64,000 nt of DNA. Origin: Anniella stebbinsi (Eukaryota; Chordata; Lepidosauria; Squamata; Anniellidae). The stretch is taken from the NCBI GenBank assembly GCA_029215795.1, contig JARDYH010000002.1, forward strand, positions 64,829,001 to 64,893,000, in the 5' to 3' direction. Made by a program: the position numbers and the translations under genes. Positions 1 to 11,125 of this stretch are shown one piece after another. The first letter of the stretch is position 1. Every line of letters starts with the position of its first letter. The notes beneath the pieces are model-generated. The model was not told the origin of the DNA and searched no databases. It worked only from the letters and a program-made list of their open reading frames with translations.

Positions 1-73
1 TATTTATCTATCTAAAATTATTTCTGGGCCACCTTTAAGGATGGTGGAACCTTAAAGGTGATGTACAAGATAA

Positions 74-99
74 CCCCCCCCCCCCCACACACACACACA
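74..99. repeat. poly-C / (CA)n simple repeat
   Basis: A run of 13 C is followed directly by about six CA units. This is a low-complexity tract, probably length-polymorphic. No other function is visible. Confidence 0.9.
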
Positions 100-904
100 A
101 AGTGTGTACAATAAGATAAAATCCATAAAAAAGAGTTTGCTAATTAAAATCAATATCCCCTTCAAGTTCACCAAGCCATTAATGCTTTTAATTCTTCATG
201 TGGAGGGCAATGGTGGCCAGTGAGGCATTTTTCTATACAGACCTGTTAGACCACTATGATCTTCCGGGGAGGCAGATAATAGTTTTACCCAAAACGTATT
301 TCTCTTAGGGCTCATCGTCTGTGGTGTTATACTTTTTCTTGGCACTAACATCCCCAAACAAATTATTTTTGTGTACTACTATGCCTCAGGTAAAGAAATT
401 ATGAAGAAATTCAACTATTAATACAAATGGAATTGATAGCATAGATGGCTCCATTAATACATACCTTAGAGTATTTCATTACTATGGTTAAGCAGATGTA
501 AAACAAATAGGCAGAAGTGGGAATGAAAAAAAATCCACTCATATTTAACTCAGTTCAGGTAAACAAGATATGGGGCTGGTTGTTGCTGCTGCTGCCGTTG
601 GTTTATTTAGTAATTTTGAATAAGAAAAGAAACACAAAATGTCTGGAAGCAAAATTATGACCGAGATAAGCACCATGTTGTTTTAGGATTTGCGAAGTAG
701 GAATTAGGCTGATAAGGTGTGGGATTGTAAGTCTGCCAGTTAACACTACGGGACACTGGACATTGGGCTTGTTATTTCAGATTCACATACACTGAGGGGG
801 GTGCTGGCTGATTTCTAAAAAAGAAAAGTATTGGAGACAGGACTAGTAACACTATCGGATTTCATAATTAGCTGGCTCATTTGTTGAAACTGGTTGTTCA
901 TAAT
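100..904. other. Unique AT-rich DNA, no gene seen
   Basis: This stretch has scattered stops in all frames and no splice-bounded open frame that I can recognise. I found no repeat family that I know, and treat it as intergenic or intronic DNA. Confidence 0.5.
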
Positions 905-1387
905 TAGGGTTGTCTCGAGCACCCGACTGGGTCCGGTGGAACCCACAGTGTCCACACACCCCAGACACAATCAGGCGCTCCTGGTGTGAACATGGACCCC
1001 ACTTGAGCACCTGCGAGACCCAAAGAGTGTTTGGCAGCTGCCCATCCTTTTGTACTGAAATCGTGCACTCCCCCACCCCAGCATCAATGGAGCATTTGCA
1101 CATTTCCCCTTGTGTATATTTGGGGACTTTACAGCAGTCATTGACACAGTGGGGGAAGTGCGTAATTTATGGAGATTCTGAAAATTACGGAATTCTCCCA
1201 TTGGTTCAATGGTGGCCGCCATTGATGCAAGGGGATAAGTGTACAATTTCAGTGTGAAGGGGTGGGCAGCTGCCAAATGCTTGCTGAAGTGGCAGTGGTG
1301 GTGACAGGACAAGTGCCCACCGAGCCATGCACAGGGGAGTTCACCCACCCCTATAAGAGGGTTGTTGTGAGCATCCAAGACAGGGTA
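905..1387. mobile_element. Foldback MITE with TAGGG ends and inner hairpins
   Basis: The left end TAGGGTTGTCTCGAGCACC pairs imperfectly with the right end, whose reverse complement reads TACCCTGTCTTGGATGCTC. Further inside, GGCAGCTGCC with flanking sequence at about 1033-1068 is repeated inverted at about 1238-1273. A central hairpin sits on GTAATTT...AAATTAC and AATGGTGGCCGCCATTG. No autonomous transposase is present and no clear target duplication is visible. The interior resembles one of the two hairpin modules at 16.5, 24.3, 28.6 and 33.4 kb. Reading frames at 910-1257 and 971-1378 are shadows of this palindrome. Class is inferred (hAT-like), boundaries are approximate. Confidence 0.55.
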
Positions 1388-2061
1388 GAGTCTGATGTAC
1401 TACCCTCCACTCAGCCCCACAGACACTGCTCAATGAGCAGCTACCCCTGCTTGTCAAGCTGTGCAAGCCACAGTCAGGGTTTCGGAGGAAGAACAAAATA
1501 CTTGTGCACATAGTAACCCTACTGTGCACAAAATGAAGAACAAGAAGTGAGTGCAACCATGAACAACTCTCTCCTTCTGCTCTTCTCACAAGAGCTCCTT
1601 TACATAGATGGTCCCTTTTCAGCTGCCATTAATGGAAGATTGAATTTATGGAAATACCCATGCCACCAAGTTTAAACAACAAGCAGACTGATGCACTCGT
1701 CTTGTCAATCACTCGCAAACTACCCAGGCGGCTCACCATAGTGGCGAGAGGCTGGTGAAGGTTCAACGAGACGCCAGCAAACCAGACATAGGTGAATTCA
1801 TCCATCCCTAGATAATGCACATGTTATTGCGAACTTTGATTGCTGTCTTACAAATTCATTATTAATTCTAAAATAGATTGTGCACTTTGGAGCATGCACA
1901 ACCTGCATCTAAATTATCGCATTAGTGCAAACGCACTTAGTTGATTTAACTCCTTTCTTTCAGGAGGAAATGTGAGGATGTCACATAGGGGCACCATAAT
2001 CTCACTTCCATTTACTGATTGTCGGCATCATGTAAACATTACGTAGGAAGGCTACATGGAT
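1388..2061. other. Unassigned intergenic DNA
   Basis: No open frame above background and no repeat family recognised. It separates the foldback element from the solo LTR. Confidence 0.4.
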
Positions 2062-2066
2062 ACAAC
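2062..2066. repeat. Target-site duplication of solo LTR (left)
   Basis: ACAAC is repeated at 3187-3191, immediately outside the TG...CA ends. Five bases is usual for Gypsy elements and for several retrovirus genera. Confidence 0.7.
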
Positions 2067-3186
2067 TGTCGGATGTCAGGTGCTTCATAAACAACTCACT
2101 AGGCTGGCCTAGTGAATTGTGAGTTGTAGGCTTGGCAATTGTTGTGAGAAAGTCTGTCTCTGTTCTGTGCTTATCTGTAGCTGCTGGCCGAGGCCTTGAA
2201 TGTTCCTTGAGAACGAGAGTATGTTTTGAAAAAGTGGGGGGCTATCTTGCAAGCTGTCTCTCACATAGTGTCGTCATCAAGAGGAGGTTGAACTGTGCCG
2301 CCCTGTTGGCACATGAGTTTGAATTACAGGCCTGAAGCCCTGTCTGTCAAAGTAGCTTGGAATTAGCCAGCCTCCATCCTATATAGCTATGAGCAAAAGG
2401 GGGAGGCTCTTTGTTAGGAATCATCTGTTTGCTGTTTGACTGCTTGCTAAGAAACTCATGTTTGGGATTCTATCTGGTCTGGAGATGTTGGATGCACTCT
2501 GTACATGTTCTGTTGCTATTTGGACTTGAAATTTCTAAGAACTATGCCATGAAAAGTGCTCTGTAGCTTTTCATAGATTTGGACTTGCAGATTACTGTTC
2601 TGGATTCGTGTTCTATTGCCTGTTTTTCCCTGCATGGAGCCAAAGTACAGGCACAGGGGAACTCAGAGGCTAAGCGTTGCTGTTCTGGAATTGTGTGTGT
2701 GTGTGACCTGTGAGAGAACCTTCCTCAGAGCCAAAGCTACGAGCAGGGAAGGCTTCCTAGGTTGAAGAGGTTCGTCCCCTGACATCTTGCTTACGTGATC
2801 AGCTCAGTGTTCCCTTACAGGCTGAGTTTGGTTTGGTGCAAGATGATCTTGTCTATTGTCAGACCTCATGTACTTCTGTGCTGGGGTTTCTCCTTTGAGT
2901 GTTGCCAGTGTTCCTGATGAGTCAGTGTGTGTGGCCACTCCTGACCTCAAGGGACGGGGGCTAACTCTAAATGTCTCCCCCTGAATGAGTTGCTGTTCGC
3001 ATTAAGCCGTTGTACCTGAAAGCTATCTGGTCCGTCTTCAGCTTCAAGTGTGTGTATGCAGAAATGAAACCGTTATGCCTTGAATTCTGTGTGATTTTAC
3101 AATAAAAGAAGTCTCACTGTTTTGGAGTGTGTCAGTTTGCCTAAAGTTCATGAGCAGAAGCCTGGGGGTGAGCTTGCATCACGACA
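2067..3186 (+). mobile_element. Solo LTR, about 1.1 kb, with 5 bp target duplication
   Basis: The segment starts TGTCG and ends CGACA, a perfect 5 bp terminal inverted repeat of the TG...CA type. It is flanked by the direct repeat ACAAC at 2062-2066 and 3187-3191. Inside are a TATA-like box (TATATAG, about 2380) and a polyadenylation signal AATAAA at 3101-3106 followed by a GT-rich stretch, in the order expected for U3-R-U5 on the plus strand. No internal gag/pol sequence flanks it, so I read it as a solo LTR left by recombination between two LTRs of an endogenous retrovirus or Gypsy-type element. The family is not identified. Confidence 0.75.
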
Positions 3187-3191
3187 ACAAC

Positions 3192-5523
3192 CAATCAAGA
3201 AGGGGGACATAATGCTGCCACATGAAGCAGCCAGTGGAGTGTGATTGTAACTGAATTTCATTGTGCACAGGGTAGCTACTTAATTCACACATTCATTGAA
3301 ACTGGGTTTTGGTTGACTCTGCTTGGTTTGGCTTCAGAGTTCATGAATCTTCACCCTCCAATTCCACCCCTAGAGACTTAAGAACTTATGAAATCCAATG
3401 GATTCCTCCATGTGCTCAGGGAGTTTCAACAGAAATGCAACAGAGTGTTGATCATTTGAGCAGTATCCCTATTACCACCAATATAATGTTTGTTTTGACA
3501 CTTCGATTTGCTAGACTTTGTTGAGCTTCACACAATAACATATTCTAATTACTTGCTTTTCTGTGTGGGAAGTATCCATTTTTTTAAAAAGGATTTATTT
3601 GTGTAATAGAGGGGGTTAACCATCTCAGCTCAATGAATATTAGAGTTTTGTTTTCTTATTTAGAAGAAGAGCTAAATATAATTTTAAATATGATGCCTTT
3701 TTCATTCATTGCAAAATATTCACATTCTCTCCGACTCCTTTCCTCCACATTAGCATAAGTATTGAGATGTTAATGAGAACAAATTGGTACCTCAGCTCAG
3801 ATCTCTTGAGTCTGAAATTACAAAGTATTACAAGAAAGTTCCAAATCTTCTTTCACTGGACACACACTTTCTCAAACACAATTTTTAAAAAGAGTGTGTT
3901 ACATATCTATGTTGGAAGGAAACAAAGTTTTTTTGGGGGGGGGGGGAAGGGGAAAGTCTCTGTGTTACAACCCTTGCAATGGTGAGCACTCAGTACCTGG
4001 AGAAATTTGGTGAAATTCTCCCCCCAGTTTCTCTGTCCACAATTAGGTGAAGAATCTTGAGAGGCCATTTGCACACAGCTCTATTAACCACTGGCATTCT
4101 CCCATGAAAACAATCAAATCAGCACTGGGATTTGGGAGGGGGAATCGTGACACTTGCCTGCTTGAGTTTTCATCCGCTTCATCCTACTGCTACTCCCCAC
4201 AATGCTCGGTGCCATTTTCATGATCAACAGTGGCTCAAAACTGACAGGAAACAGAAGTGGCAATGACAAGGTTTCCTTTTCTGCCTTCATTTTCTATTAG
4301 TTGAGACCCTTCCGAGGCACCCTTGTGTAAGAAAATAGCAGGAAAGGGATTAGAAACCTCTTCTAGGTCTAAAGGGCTTAGGCCGTGTATAATATTATCT
4401 GCAGAACGAATGCAAGTCCTGTGGGAATCTGTAAGAGCTTCTGTTTTCCTGCTTCTAGAACTACAGGTCAGAAATATTTTCCATAGTTTCAGACAAAAAG
4501 CAGAAAAATAGCTTCTCTGGCTATAGCTGCCTTTACCCACGATGACTGACCTTGCCAAAACCTTCTTCTCTCAACAGCTATTCTAGGTACAGTAGGATTC
4601 TCCTCCGTTGCATCTAGTGCCCCAGTTCCTGATCTGCACTACCTTGCTGGATTGCATTTAATCCATAGCTAGGACTAGCTTAACTGCTAGGGCTTCATTG
4701 GCCCCCACAGAAAGGGACAAGCAAGTCAGCCCATTTCACTTTGTTCCACTTTCAAATTTATTTTAAATCTCAGATTCTGTATCTACCAACTATGAAGGAT
4801 GTTGCCAATTTTTGTACTTTTTTTATCAAAAAAGAATGGAAATAAAATTCTCACCCATTCCTACCAGCATCTCCATCGATGTCTGTACCGGGAAAGGAGA
4901 ATAAATTGTCGTGAAGCCATTCAAAAACTGTAGTGGAAAGTCTCCTGCTCTTATAGCTCTTCCTTGTTATAGTTCTTCCTCAGTGTGCCCGTTTTCAATC
5001 TTTCGGATCTTCTTCCCTCGCCTCTTCCCTTCTTCCTGAGTGTGCATCTTTTGTGAATTTCTTCCCAATCAATTTACCTTAATTTGCCCCTGGGCCCTGA
5101 GTCAATTAACACAACTTACATCCTTTCCTGGTATGTTTCCTGACAATAAAGACCCATTTCCAAGGCAAACTATGAAAATATTTGGTTACTCTTGATAAAT
5201 CTGTATTACAACGTCCTTCTTTTCTGTCTTCCCTTTATATACCTTCAAAACAGTCTAAAATTGTAAATGGTTTTAGTGTAGGCTCAGAATTTAGCATGGA
5301 TCAGTGCCCTGACAGGCAGAAGGGAATAGTGAAGAGCACAAGGCTTGAGAGAAAAAACCATGAGGATCTACTGCTGGAAATTTGGATGATTTGCAGTATA
5401 TTGGCAAGGGTTTCTGACTTCCAATCATTCAACAATAATAATGACAAAATGACTTTGAGCTTCTCTACATTAAGGGATATCCCATTGTTTATCTGGCACT
5501 GTTGTGCTTCCTGTTTCTTTAGC
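3192..5523. other. Mostly unique AT-rich DNA
   Basis: No supported gene. A poly-G run lies at 3935-3946. Short frames at 3309-3524, 4235-4558 and 5182-5538 lack any recognisable domain or splice context. The region could be intronic. Confidence 0.5.
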
Positions 5524-5804
5524 GGGTTGACCAGATAAAATCCAGGTCAGGGCTCATGTAACTTTAACAGTTGTAGAGAAAAGGGAATTTCAGCCAGTGT
5601 CATTTGTATGCAATTAGTTCCTGGTGAAATTCCCTCTTCATCACAACAGTTAAAGTTGCAGGCATTATACTAGAGTGACCATATACAAAAGAAGGCAGGG
5701 CCCCTGCAACTTTAACTGTTGTGATGAAGAGGGAAATTCACCAGGAACTAACTACAACTGTTAAAGTTACATGAGCCCTGACCTGGATTTTATCTGGTCA
5801 CCCT
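5524..5804. mobile_element. Foldback element, copy 1 (right arm partly deleted)
   Basis: The ends GGGTTGACC and GGTCACCCT are inverted. The arms contain CAGGGCTCATGTAACTTTAA, a CAGTTGTAGAG segment and CTGGTGAAATTCCC, and the spacer carries CTAGAGTGACCATATACAAA. It matches the elements at 32097-32415 and 63526-63843, but about 38 bases of the right arm (the segment with CATACAAATGACACTGG in the others) are missing, so this copy is 281 bp against about 318 bp. No transposase is present. Confidence 0.8.
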
Positions 5805-6023
5805 AGATTGATATGAATTGATATGAATTGGATTACATGGGGGGAGAGCAGTGAGGAAAGGGACTGCTGCTGTTCCCCAGGGCACCTTTAAATGGCAGAC
5901 ACAGGTGAATCGAGGGAGTGTCTCCTTCCTTCCCTCCCTGGCATATGTTCCTCACAGACAACAAGAAACCCTCCTCTGAGTAGAAGTAAGATTTTGCTGT
6001 AAGTTCACAACCCTCATCACACT

Positions 6024-6085
6024 AACTTGGGAGCAAGCCCCATTGAACACAATGGGACTTACTTCTGACTAGACTCATTGCAGGG
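6024..6085. repeat. Squamate dispersed repeat (ACTTACTTCTGA type), fragment
   Basis: GCAAGCCCCATTGAACACAA followed by TGGGACTTACTTCTGACTAG is a motif seen repeatedly in this window (50458-50545, 56285-56350, 61905-62010). In those copies it is joined to ATCCTATACACACTTACCTG. It is a dispersed, partly palindromic repeat of unassigned class. Confidence 0.6.
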
Positions 6086-6356
6086 AGGCATTTTACCCTC
6101 TTCTCCCTCCATTCAAAGTCCTTCCTCGGCAGGTTCATATCGCGATGCCAGCTTTACATAATGCTGATTTCATGCCATTAGGGATTATTCCAGTTTATCG
6201 TGTGTACTATGGGAGACCTCAAGTGTAAGCACAGCAGCATTAAATTGACCTGGGTGGCCAGAAACGAGTGTGCTTTAAATAGCTCATTTAGAGAACACCT
6301 TTTTTTCTCCAGATACATTTGGCTACTGTAATGAAGATAATCTTGGGGTAACCAAG

Positions 6357-6743
6357 GCTGGATCTACACGTCGTCCTCAATGCACCCTCCCTGCACCACA
6401 AGCTGCTTTGGAGCGCTGCACTTTGTCTAGTGTGGCTCAAGCCTCGGAGGTTCTGCTCGTGCTCTTGCCGCCGCCACCGCCCTTTCATCCCGGCTGGTCC
6501 CAGGGAGGGAGGGGAGAGGGTTGTAAACAAAAGCTAGCAATTGGAAAGCCCTCTCCCAATCGCTGGCTTTTGTTTACAACCCTCCCCCTCCCTCCTCCCT
6601 CCCTGGGACCAGCCTTGATGAAAGGGCGGCGGCACGGGCGCGGGCAGAGCCTCCGAGGCTTGAGCCACACTAGACGAAGTGTAGCGCTCCAAAACAGCTT
6701 GTGGTGCAGGGAGGGCGCATCGAGGATGACGTGTAGATCCTGC
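6357..6743. mobile_element. GC-rich foldback element with 5 bp flanking duplication
   Basis: This is a long imperfect palindrome: the left arm from GGATCTACACGTCGTCC through the GCCGCCACCGCCC stretch to TTGTAAACAAAAGC at about 6521 is repeated inverted to 6743. The centre lies near 6545. Flanks CCAAG at 6352-6356 and 6744-6748 suggest a 5 bp target duplication. No transposase is encoded. Frames at 6408-6776 and 6485-6670 are palindrome shadows. The terminal TCTACAC resembles the ends of the MITE family at 48221 and 61663. Confidence 0.7.
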
Positions 6744-6843
6744 CCAAGATTGGACTTTTGTGTAAAAAGATGGTGAGCTCAGTTCAGTTCTGGTACTGCA
6801 AACAAATTTCTAGGCTCAGAATGTGCTCAGAGGCACCCTGTTC

Positions 6844-6851
6844 TTTATTTA

Positions 6852-6882
<31 letters not shown>

Positions 6883-7009
6883 TTTATTTTATTTCTAACC
6901 TGCCTCTCCATCCAGATCGAGGTGGGGAATAACAATAAATATTAATACAGGAATCATAAAATAGATAAAACATTAAAACAAATAAAAACAAATACATTAT
7001 TTAAAATGT
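6844..7009 (-). mobile_element. L2-type LINE 3' end
   Basis: Reading the minus strand, the conserved 3' UTR core TTCCCCACCTCGATCTGGAT with a GAGAGGC-type segment precedes an (ATA)n/(AAAT)n tail, which on the plus strand is the TTATT/TTTA run at 6846-6891. The same core ends the longer L2 copies at 37272, 45046, 51781 and 57270. It is a heavily 5'-truncated, non-coding insertion. Confidence 0.75.
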
Positions 7010-7184
7010 ATGGATGGCAGTGGACAGCAGCAGATGACAGCAGGTAAGCAGGGAGAGTGGGGGAAGGGCAGTGAGTCCTTTTCCCCATAGACTTGCAAGT
7101 CTATGGGGAAAAGGAGACTCTCCGGATCTTGGTCCGGAGATCCAGATGGGCCCCGGATCCAGAACTGGTCCATGCACACCCCTA
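7010..7184. mobile_element. Partial hAT-like MITE with perfect inner palindrome
   Basis: The right end reads CATGCACACCCCTA, the inverse of the TAGGGNTGTGCA end seen at 62083. Inside, 7077-7114 is a perfect 38 bp palindrome (half-site CCTTTTCCCCATAGACTTG). GGATCCAGA/TCCGGATC motifs resemble the arms of the element at 42346-42735. A matching left end is not visible, perhaps because the L2 tail on its left replaced or interrupted it. Confidence 0.5.
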
Positions 7185-8127
7185 CTTATAACTCTGGATT
7201 AAAGATTCATGATATGTGTTACTGGAATGAAGGTGCATTATTTGACACATGTATACAGGGACACACATGAGCACCTTGTTATCACCAGCTCTTTTTCACT
7301 TTCTGCATAAATATCTGTCATGGAGTTTGCAAAACTACAGGAGCCTGCCCTGCTTAGCAGTAGCATATCTCCAGTCCCGCATAATGTAAGCTGTCAATCA
7401 GCTCATTATTGAAGTACTCCGGCTTAACTGGTTCATGACTAAAAGTTACAGCAGGTAAAGCAACCACTTCTAAAATATGCCCATGTTCATGTCCCATGCT
7501 ACCATAAATGTGGTTGTAGTATGTCATTTTAATAAAGAGAGAGACAGAGAGATTTAACAGAGTTAATTACTGAAATTGAAATCTTTAAAATCTCCAGACC
7601 TATTTCCTAAAAACTGCTACTACACCATTTTCTAACATACATGCTCTATTTAATCTCTAGCCTGACAGCTTGTCAAAACCAATTACATCCAGAACTACAA
7701 GGCACAAGAGGTCAGTGAATCAGTAGGGCCTCCAAGAAACTACAAGGATAAATTATTTACAAAAGAGGTTTAAGTAGAAAATTGAAACTAATTCCTAGGC
7801 AACAGAAGGTTGAAGAGGGTCAGGGATTAGATACCATCATATGTTGCTCAGTAGAATGATGGAAACAAGTTTGAACAAATCAGAATACCCATAATATGAC
7901 ATATCCAAGAAACCATAATAGAACATGACTAGATCAGCCTATTAATGATGGATTGGGTGTGGGAAGTTGGAACCAGAAGCAAGGTGTTGTGGCCTTGTGT
8001 GGACACATCGAGAAACTGGTTCAGCAACATGGATAACTACAAAAGTAGAAATGAAAGGGAAAGTATCTCATGGAAGAGATACTTGTGATCACATGGTCAT
8101 GGAGGCATATGATGATGAGCACCAATG
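7185..8127. other. Unique DNA, no gene seen
   Basis: No open frame or repeat that I recognise. The sequence is AT-rich with stops in all frames. Confidence 0.4.
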
Positions 8128-8180
8128 GGAGTAGTGGTTAGAGTATTGGGCTGGGACAAGAGAGATCAGGGCTCTAGATG
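8128..8180 (+). mobile_element. Sauria-type SINE, 5' fragment
   Basis: GTAGTGGTTAGAGTATTGGG and CTGGGACAAGAGAGATCAGG match the tRNA-derived head (A-box region) of the SINE that is complete at 33650-33856. The body and tail are absent, so it is a truncated, inactive copy. Confidence 0.6.
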
Positions 8181-8222
8181 GTTAAATATTGAGTTTTGAT
8201 CAATATTTATTCCCATTGTGAA

Positions 8223-8245
8223 TCATTGTGTGTGTGTGTGTGTTA
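8223..8245. repeat. (GT)n microsatellite
   Basis: About ten GT units. Simple sequence with no other function seen. Confidence 0.85.
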
Positions 8246-8591
8246 TTTTATCTATACATGCATTTATTTTAGAAACATATCTTACCTTTGTCATTGGGAC
8301 CTTAAGGTGGTTAACAGTACTCTTTATTAAGAGAATTTCACCTTAATTGGGAATTCTTAACAATTGGTGTCAGTTGATGTAAAAATACCAAAATAAGAGG
8401 ATTTACTTTGCTTCTTTATCATTCCTCTAGTTTGTTACATTATACATTCTACTTCTTCGCAATACTTCTCTTTAAATACAAGAATTTCTAAAAATTTATT
8501 CCAGAACTGGAGCATGTGAAGTTTTACACAGTTTTGATTTCAAGTGCATGTTTAGCTACTGACACATTACTGATGCATAATGATACAAAGC

Positions 8592-8593
<2 letters not shown>

Positions 8594-8628
<35 letters not shown>
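8594..8628. repeat. (TA)n microsatellite
   Basis: About 17 uninterrupted AT units. Self-complementary, likely polymorphic. Confidence 0.9.
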
Positions 8629-8631
<3 letters not shown>

Positions 8632-8721
8632 ATGTGATTATATGAATAGCTGCATCAATCTTCTTATCATGCATTGTTATGCAAATGTGCTCCTACACAT
8701 AGATAATAATATATACAATTT

Positions 8722-8785
8722 ATTATTTGAATTTATATCCCAACTTTCTAGATATAACACCGGAGGCGGCTAACTATAAAAATGA
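8722..8785 (-). mobile_element. LINE/SINE 3' tail fragment
   Basis: Plus strand TTTATATCCCAACTTTCTAG followed by GGAGGCGGCTAACTATAAAA is the inverse of the common squamate LINE/SINE tail (AAGGCGG...GATATAAAT). Too short to assign to one family. Confidence 0.4.
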
Positions 8786-8954
8786 GAAAAATACAATTTA
8801 AATGTTTTTTTTCTTTTTTCCTTTTTTTAAATATAAGTTTTTCTGTAATAAATAATAAGTTAAAAGAAAACGGGTGAAATCCAACATATGCAAGTGGACT
8901 TCTGGTAGCTCGAATGTATGTGTAAAAAGGGCAACTAAAATAACAGAGGGGCAG

Positions 8955-9285
8955 GAGCAATTCCCCTTTGAGGAAAAGTTACAACATCTGGGGATTTTTT
9001 TAGCTTAGAAAAAAGGTTAGTAAGGAGAGACATGACAGAGGTGCACAAAATTATGCCTGGTGTGGACAGGTAGATATTTTTCTCCCTCCCTCATAATCCT
9101 ATGAATCCTATGAAGCCGATTGGTGAGAGATTCAAGGCAGATAAAAAGGAAGTACTTCTTCATACAGTGCATAGTTAAACTATGGAATTCTGTATCACAA
9201 AATGTAGTGATGGCCACCAATTTGGATACCTTTAAAAGGGGATTGGACACAGAGGATAAAGCTATCAATGACCACTAGTTCTGAT

Positions 9286-9323
<38 letters not shown>

Positions 9324-9569
9324 CCATTTGTATCCTGCCCTATTATCACTGGGATCTCAGGGTGGCATGCAGATAAAATCAGAACAAATCAGAACTATAT
9401 GCTACCACCAGTATCGCAGGCGCTATGCCTATGTACACCAGTTGCTTGGTGCTCTTGCGCTGCTGCTTGTGGGTTTCCTGTGGGCAGTTGATTGGCCATT
9501 GTGTGAACAGAATGCTGGACTAGATGGCCCCTTGGTTTGGTGCAGCATGGCTTTCCTTATGTTCTTATG
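8955..9569 (+). mobile_element. CR1 LINE 3' end, interrupted by an insertion
   Basis: The left part (8955-9285) matches the C-terminal and 3' UTR portion of squamate CR1: AAGTTACAACATCTGGGG, GGTGCACAAAATTATGCC, GGAAGTACTTCTTCATACAG, TTAAACTATGGAATTCTGTA. The right part (9397-9569) resumes with GCTACCACCAGTATCGCAGG and ends in CTGGACTAGATGGCC and the repeated TTCTTATG terminus typical of CR1. Between them lies a (TA)n tract plus an unrelated LINE-tail-like piece. Frames are broken; the copy is dead. Confidence 0.85.
9286..9396 (-). mobile_element. Insertion in CR1: (TA)n plus LINE-like tail
   Basis: A (TA)n run (9287-9317) is joined to AACCATTTGTATCCTGCCC and GGGATCTCAGGGTGGCATGC, which on the minus strand resembles a LINE 3' tail ending in an A/T-rich repeat. 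It interrupts CR1 between GATGGC and TATATGCTACC, so it inserted after the CR1. Confidence 0.55.
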
Positions 9570-9940
9570 ACTGTCTCCTCTTTCCCTCCCCCCTTGCTGC
9601 CCTCCCAGTTCTGCTCCAGAATGTCACAACAGGAGACTGTAGAGGGAAGAGAATCATTGCTCCCCATTCTGGTGACAGAAGCTGTTCCTTTGGTGGAAGG
9701 GTCTAACTGAATGCAACCCAGAATGCAACCAACCACCACAGACATACTCACATTATACATGTCTGAATATTATGTTACAAAACAAAAAGTCAACTCAATA
9801 GGTCAAAGGTTTGTCTAAACAAAAAAGTATTTGTCTCATCAAGTATTCTCGGACAGCTCACATTAACAAAAAATGTTTAACACTAAAATATGCTTAAAAC
9901 AAGCAAATACTAAAGCTAATATATTATTTTATTTATTTAT

Positions 9941-10382
9941 GGGGCAATCCTATGTCCTCTTAGACAGCAGGGGACATAGGGTTTTTCGGGGGGGTTTCAC
10001 TCCAGGCTCATAGACAGGGCTCCGAGTCGGAAGCCAGGAAACCGTGTTATCCTTTCCCTCACCACAGAGTGAACCATGGTGGCTGCCCCTTTGTGCTCAT
10101 AAAACTGAGCACAGAGAGGGCAAAAAGGGGGGTTTCTGGGGAAGGGGAAGGAGAGGAGACCACAGAAGCTGCTTTAGACAGCTTTCTATGCACAGCATAG
10201 CCTTCCCCTTCTCACTCCGAAGCTCCCAGGTAGACTCTCAGCATCGAGTATCCAGCAACAACTGCAGTGTGGACGGAGCATGGAGGAGAGGATCCCCTCC
10301 ATCCACCTTGCATTGGATACCCATAAGTTGCCAAATTCAGGGGATTACGATTACCCATGATGCAACCCATAGGATTGCACCC
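9941..10382. mobile_element. MITE with GGGGCAATCCTATG ends
   Basis: The left end GGGGCAATCCTATG (9941-9954) and the right end CATAGGATTGCACCC (10368-10382) are inverted repeats of about 13 bases. TTAT flanks both sides (9937-9940, 10383-10386), which could be a short target duplication or chance. The interior is GC-rich with GA-rich segments and no transposase; the 139-codon frame at 10044-10463 crosses the right end and is not credible as a gene. Confidence 0.55.
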
Positions 10383-10386
10383 TTAT

Positions 10387-11125
10387 GGAATTTCTTCCCC
10401 ACCTTCCAACCAGCATTCTATCCTATGCCCATGCTCTACTCAACCTGCTTCTGGGTTTCCTGAATCCCACTTTGGGTTCATTGACACCTGCATTTTCATA
10501 CTCAGTCTTTATGCCTGCCTACAACACTTTTGTCCTTAGGACATACAATATGTAATATTTTAATTCCAATATAATTGCCCTTTCATTTTCCTCACAGATG
10601 CTGCAGTATTTGCAAACATTCTGTTGTTTAACTCTCTCAGCAATTAGAATGATCATGAACATTCAGTGACATCTTAGAAATTTTGGCAAGTGCCGCTACA
10701 ATATTATATTGTAGATGTAATTCCTATTTTGCTAAAAGTAGTTGAAAAATCATATTTATCTTCTAGTGAATTAAAACTTTTGGTTAAAAAAAAACTTAAC
10801 AAACCACAGCCCAATACTACCCAAATGCACTTTCTTCATCCATGTTAAATAAAATTGCTTCTGTTGTCTGTTGTCTCCCCTCAGTCAAGGTAATCTCCCC
10901 CCACCCCAATCTTCCTTGACTTCATAAAGAATCAAGGCCAATGGCTTGATCTCTGTACTTAACAAATGTAGTAAACACAAGAGGAATGCTCTTTAAGCTT
11001 TTCTTCCATTAGATTTAATCCAATTGAAGCAAGTTTTGCTTCCTGATAAATCTCTGTCTCTGGAAACCAAACATATACTTCAAAATAGACTTGATAAAAA
11101 AAACCCAGTGGATTCCATACAAATT
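10387..11125. other. Unique AT-rich DNA
   Basis: No gene or recognised repeat. A short C-run lies near 10900. Confidence 0.4.
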
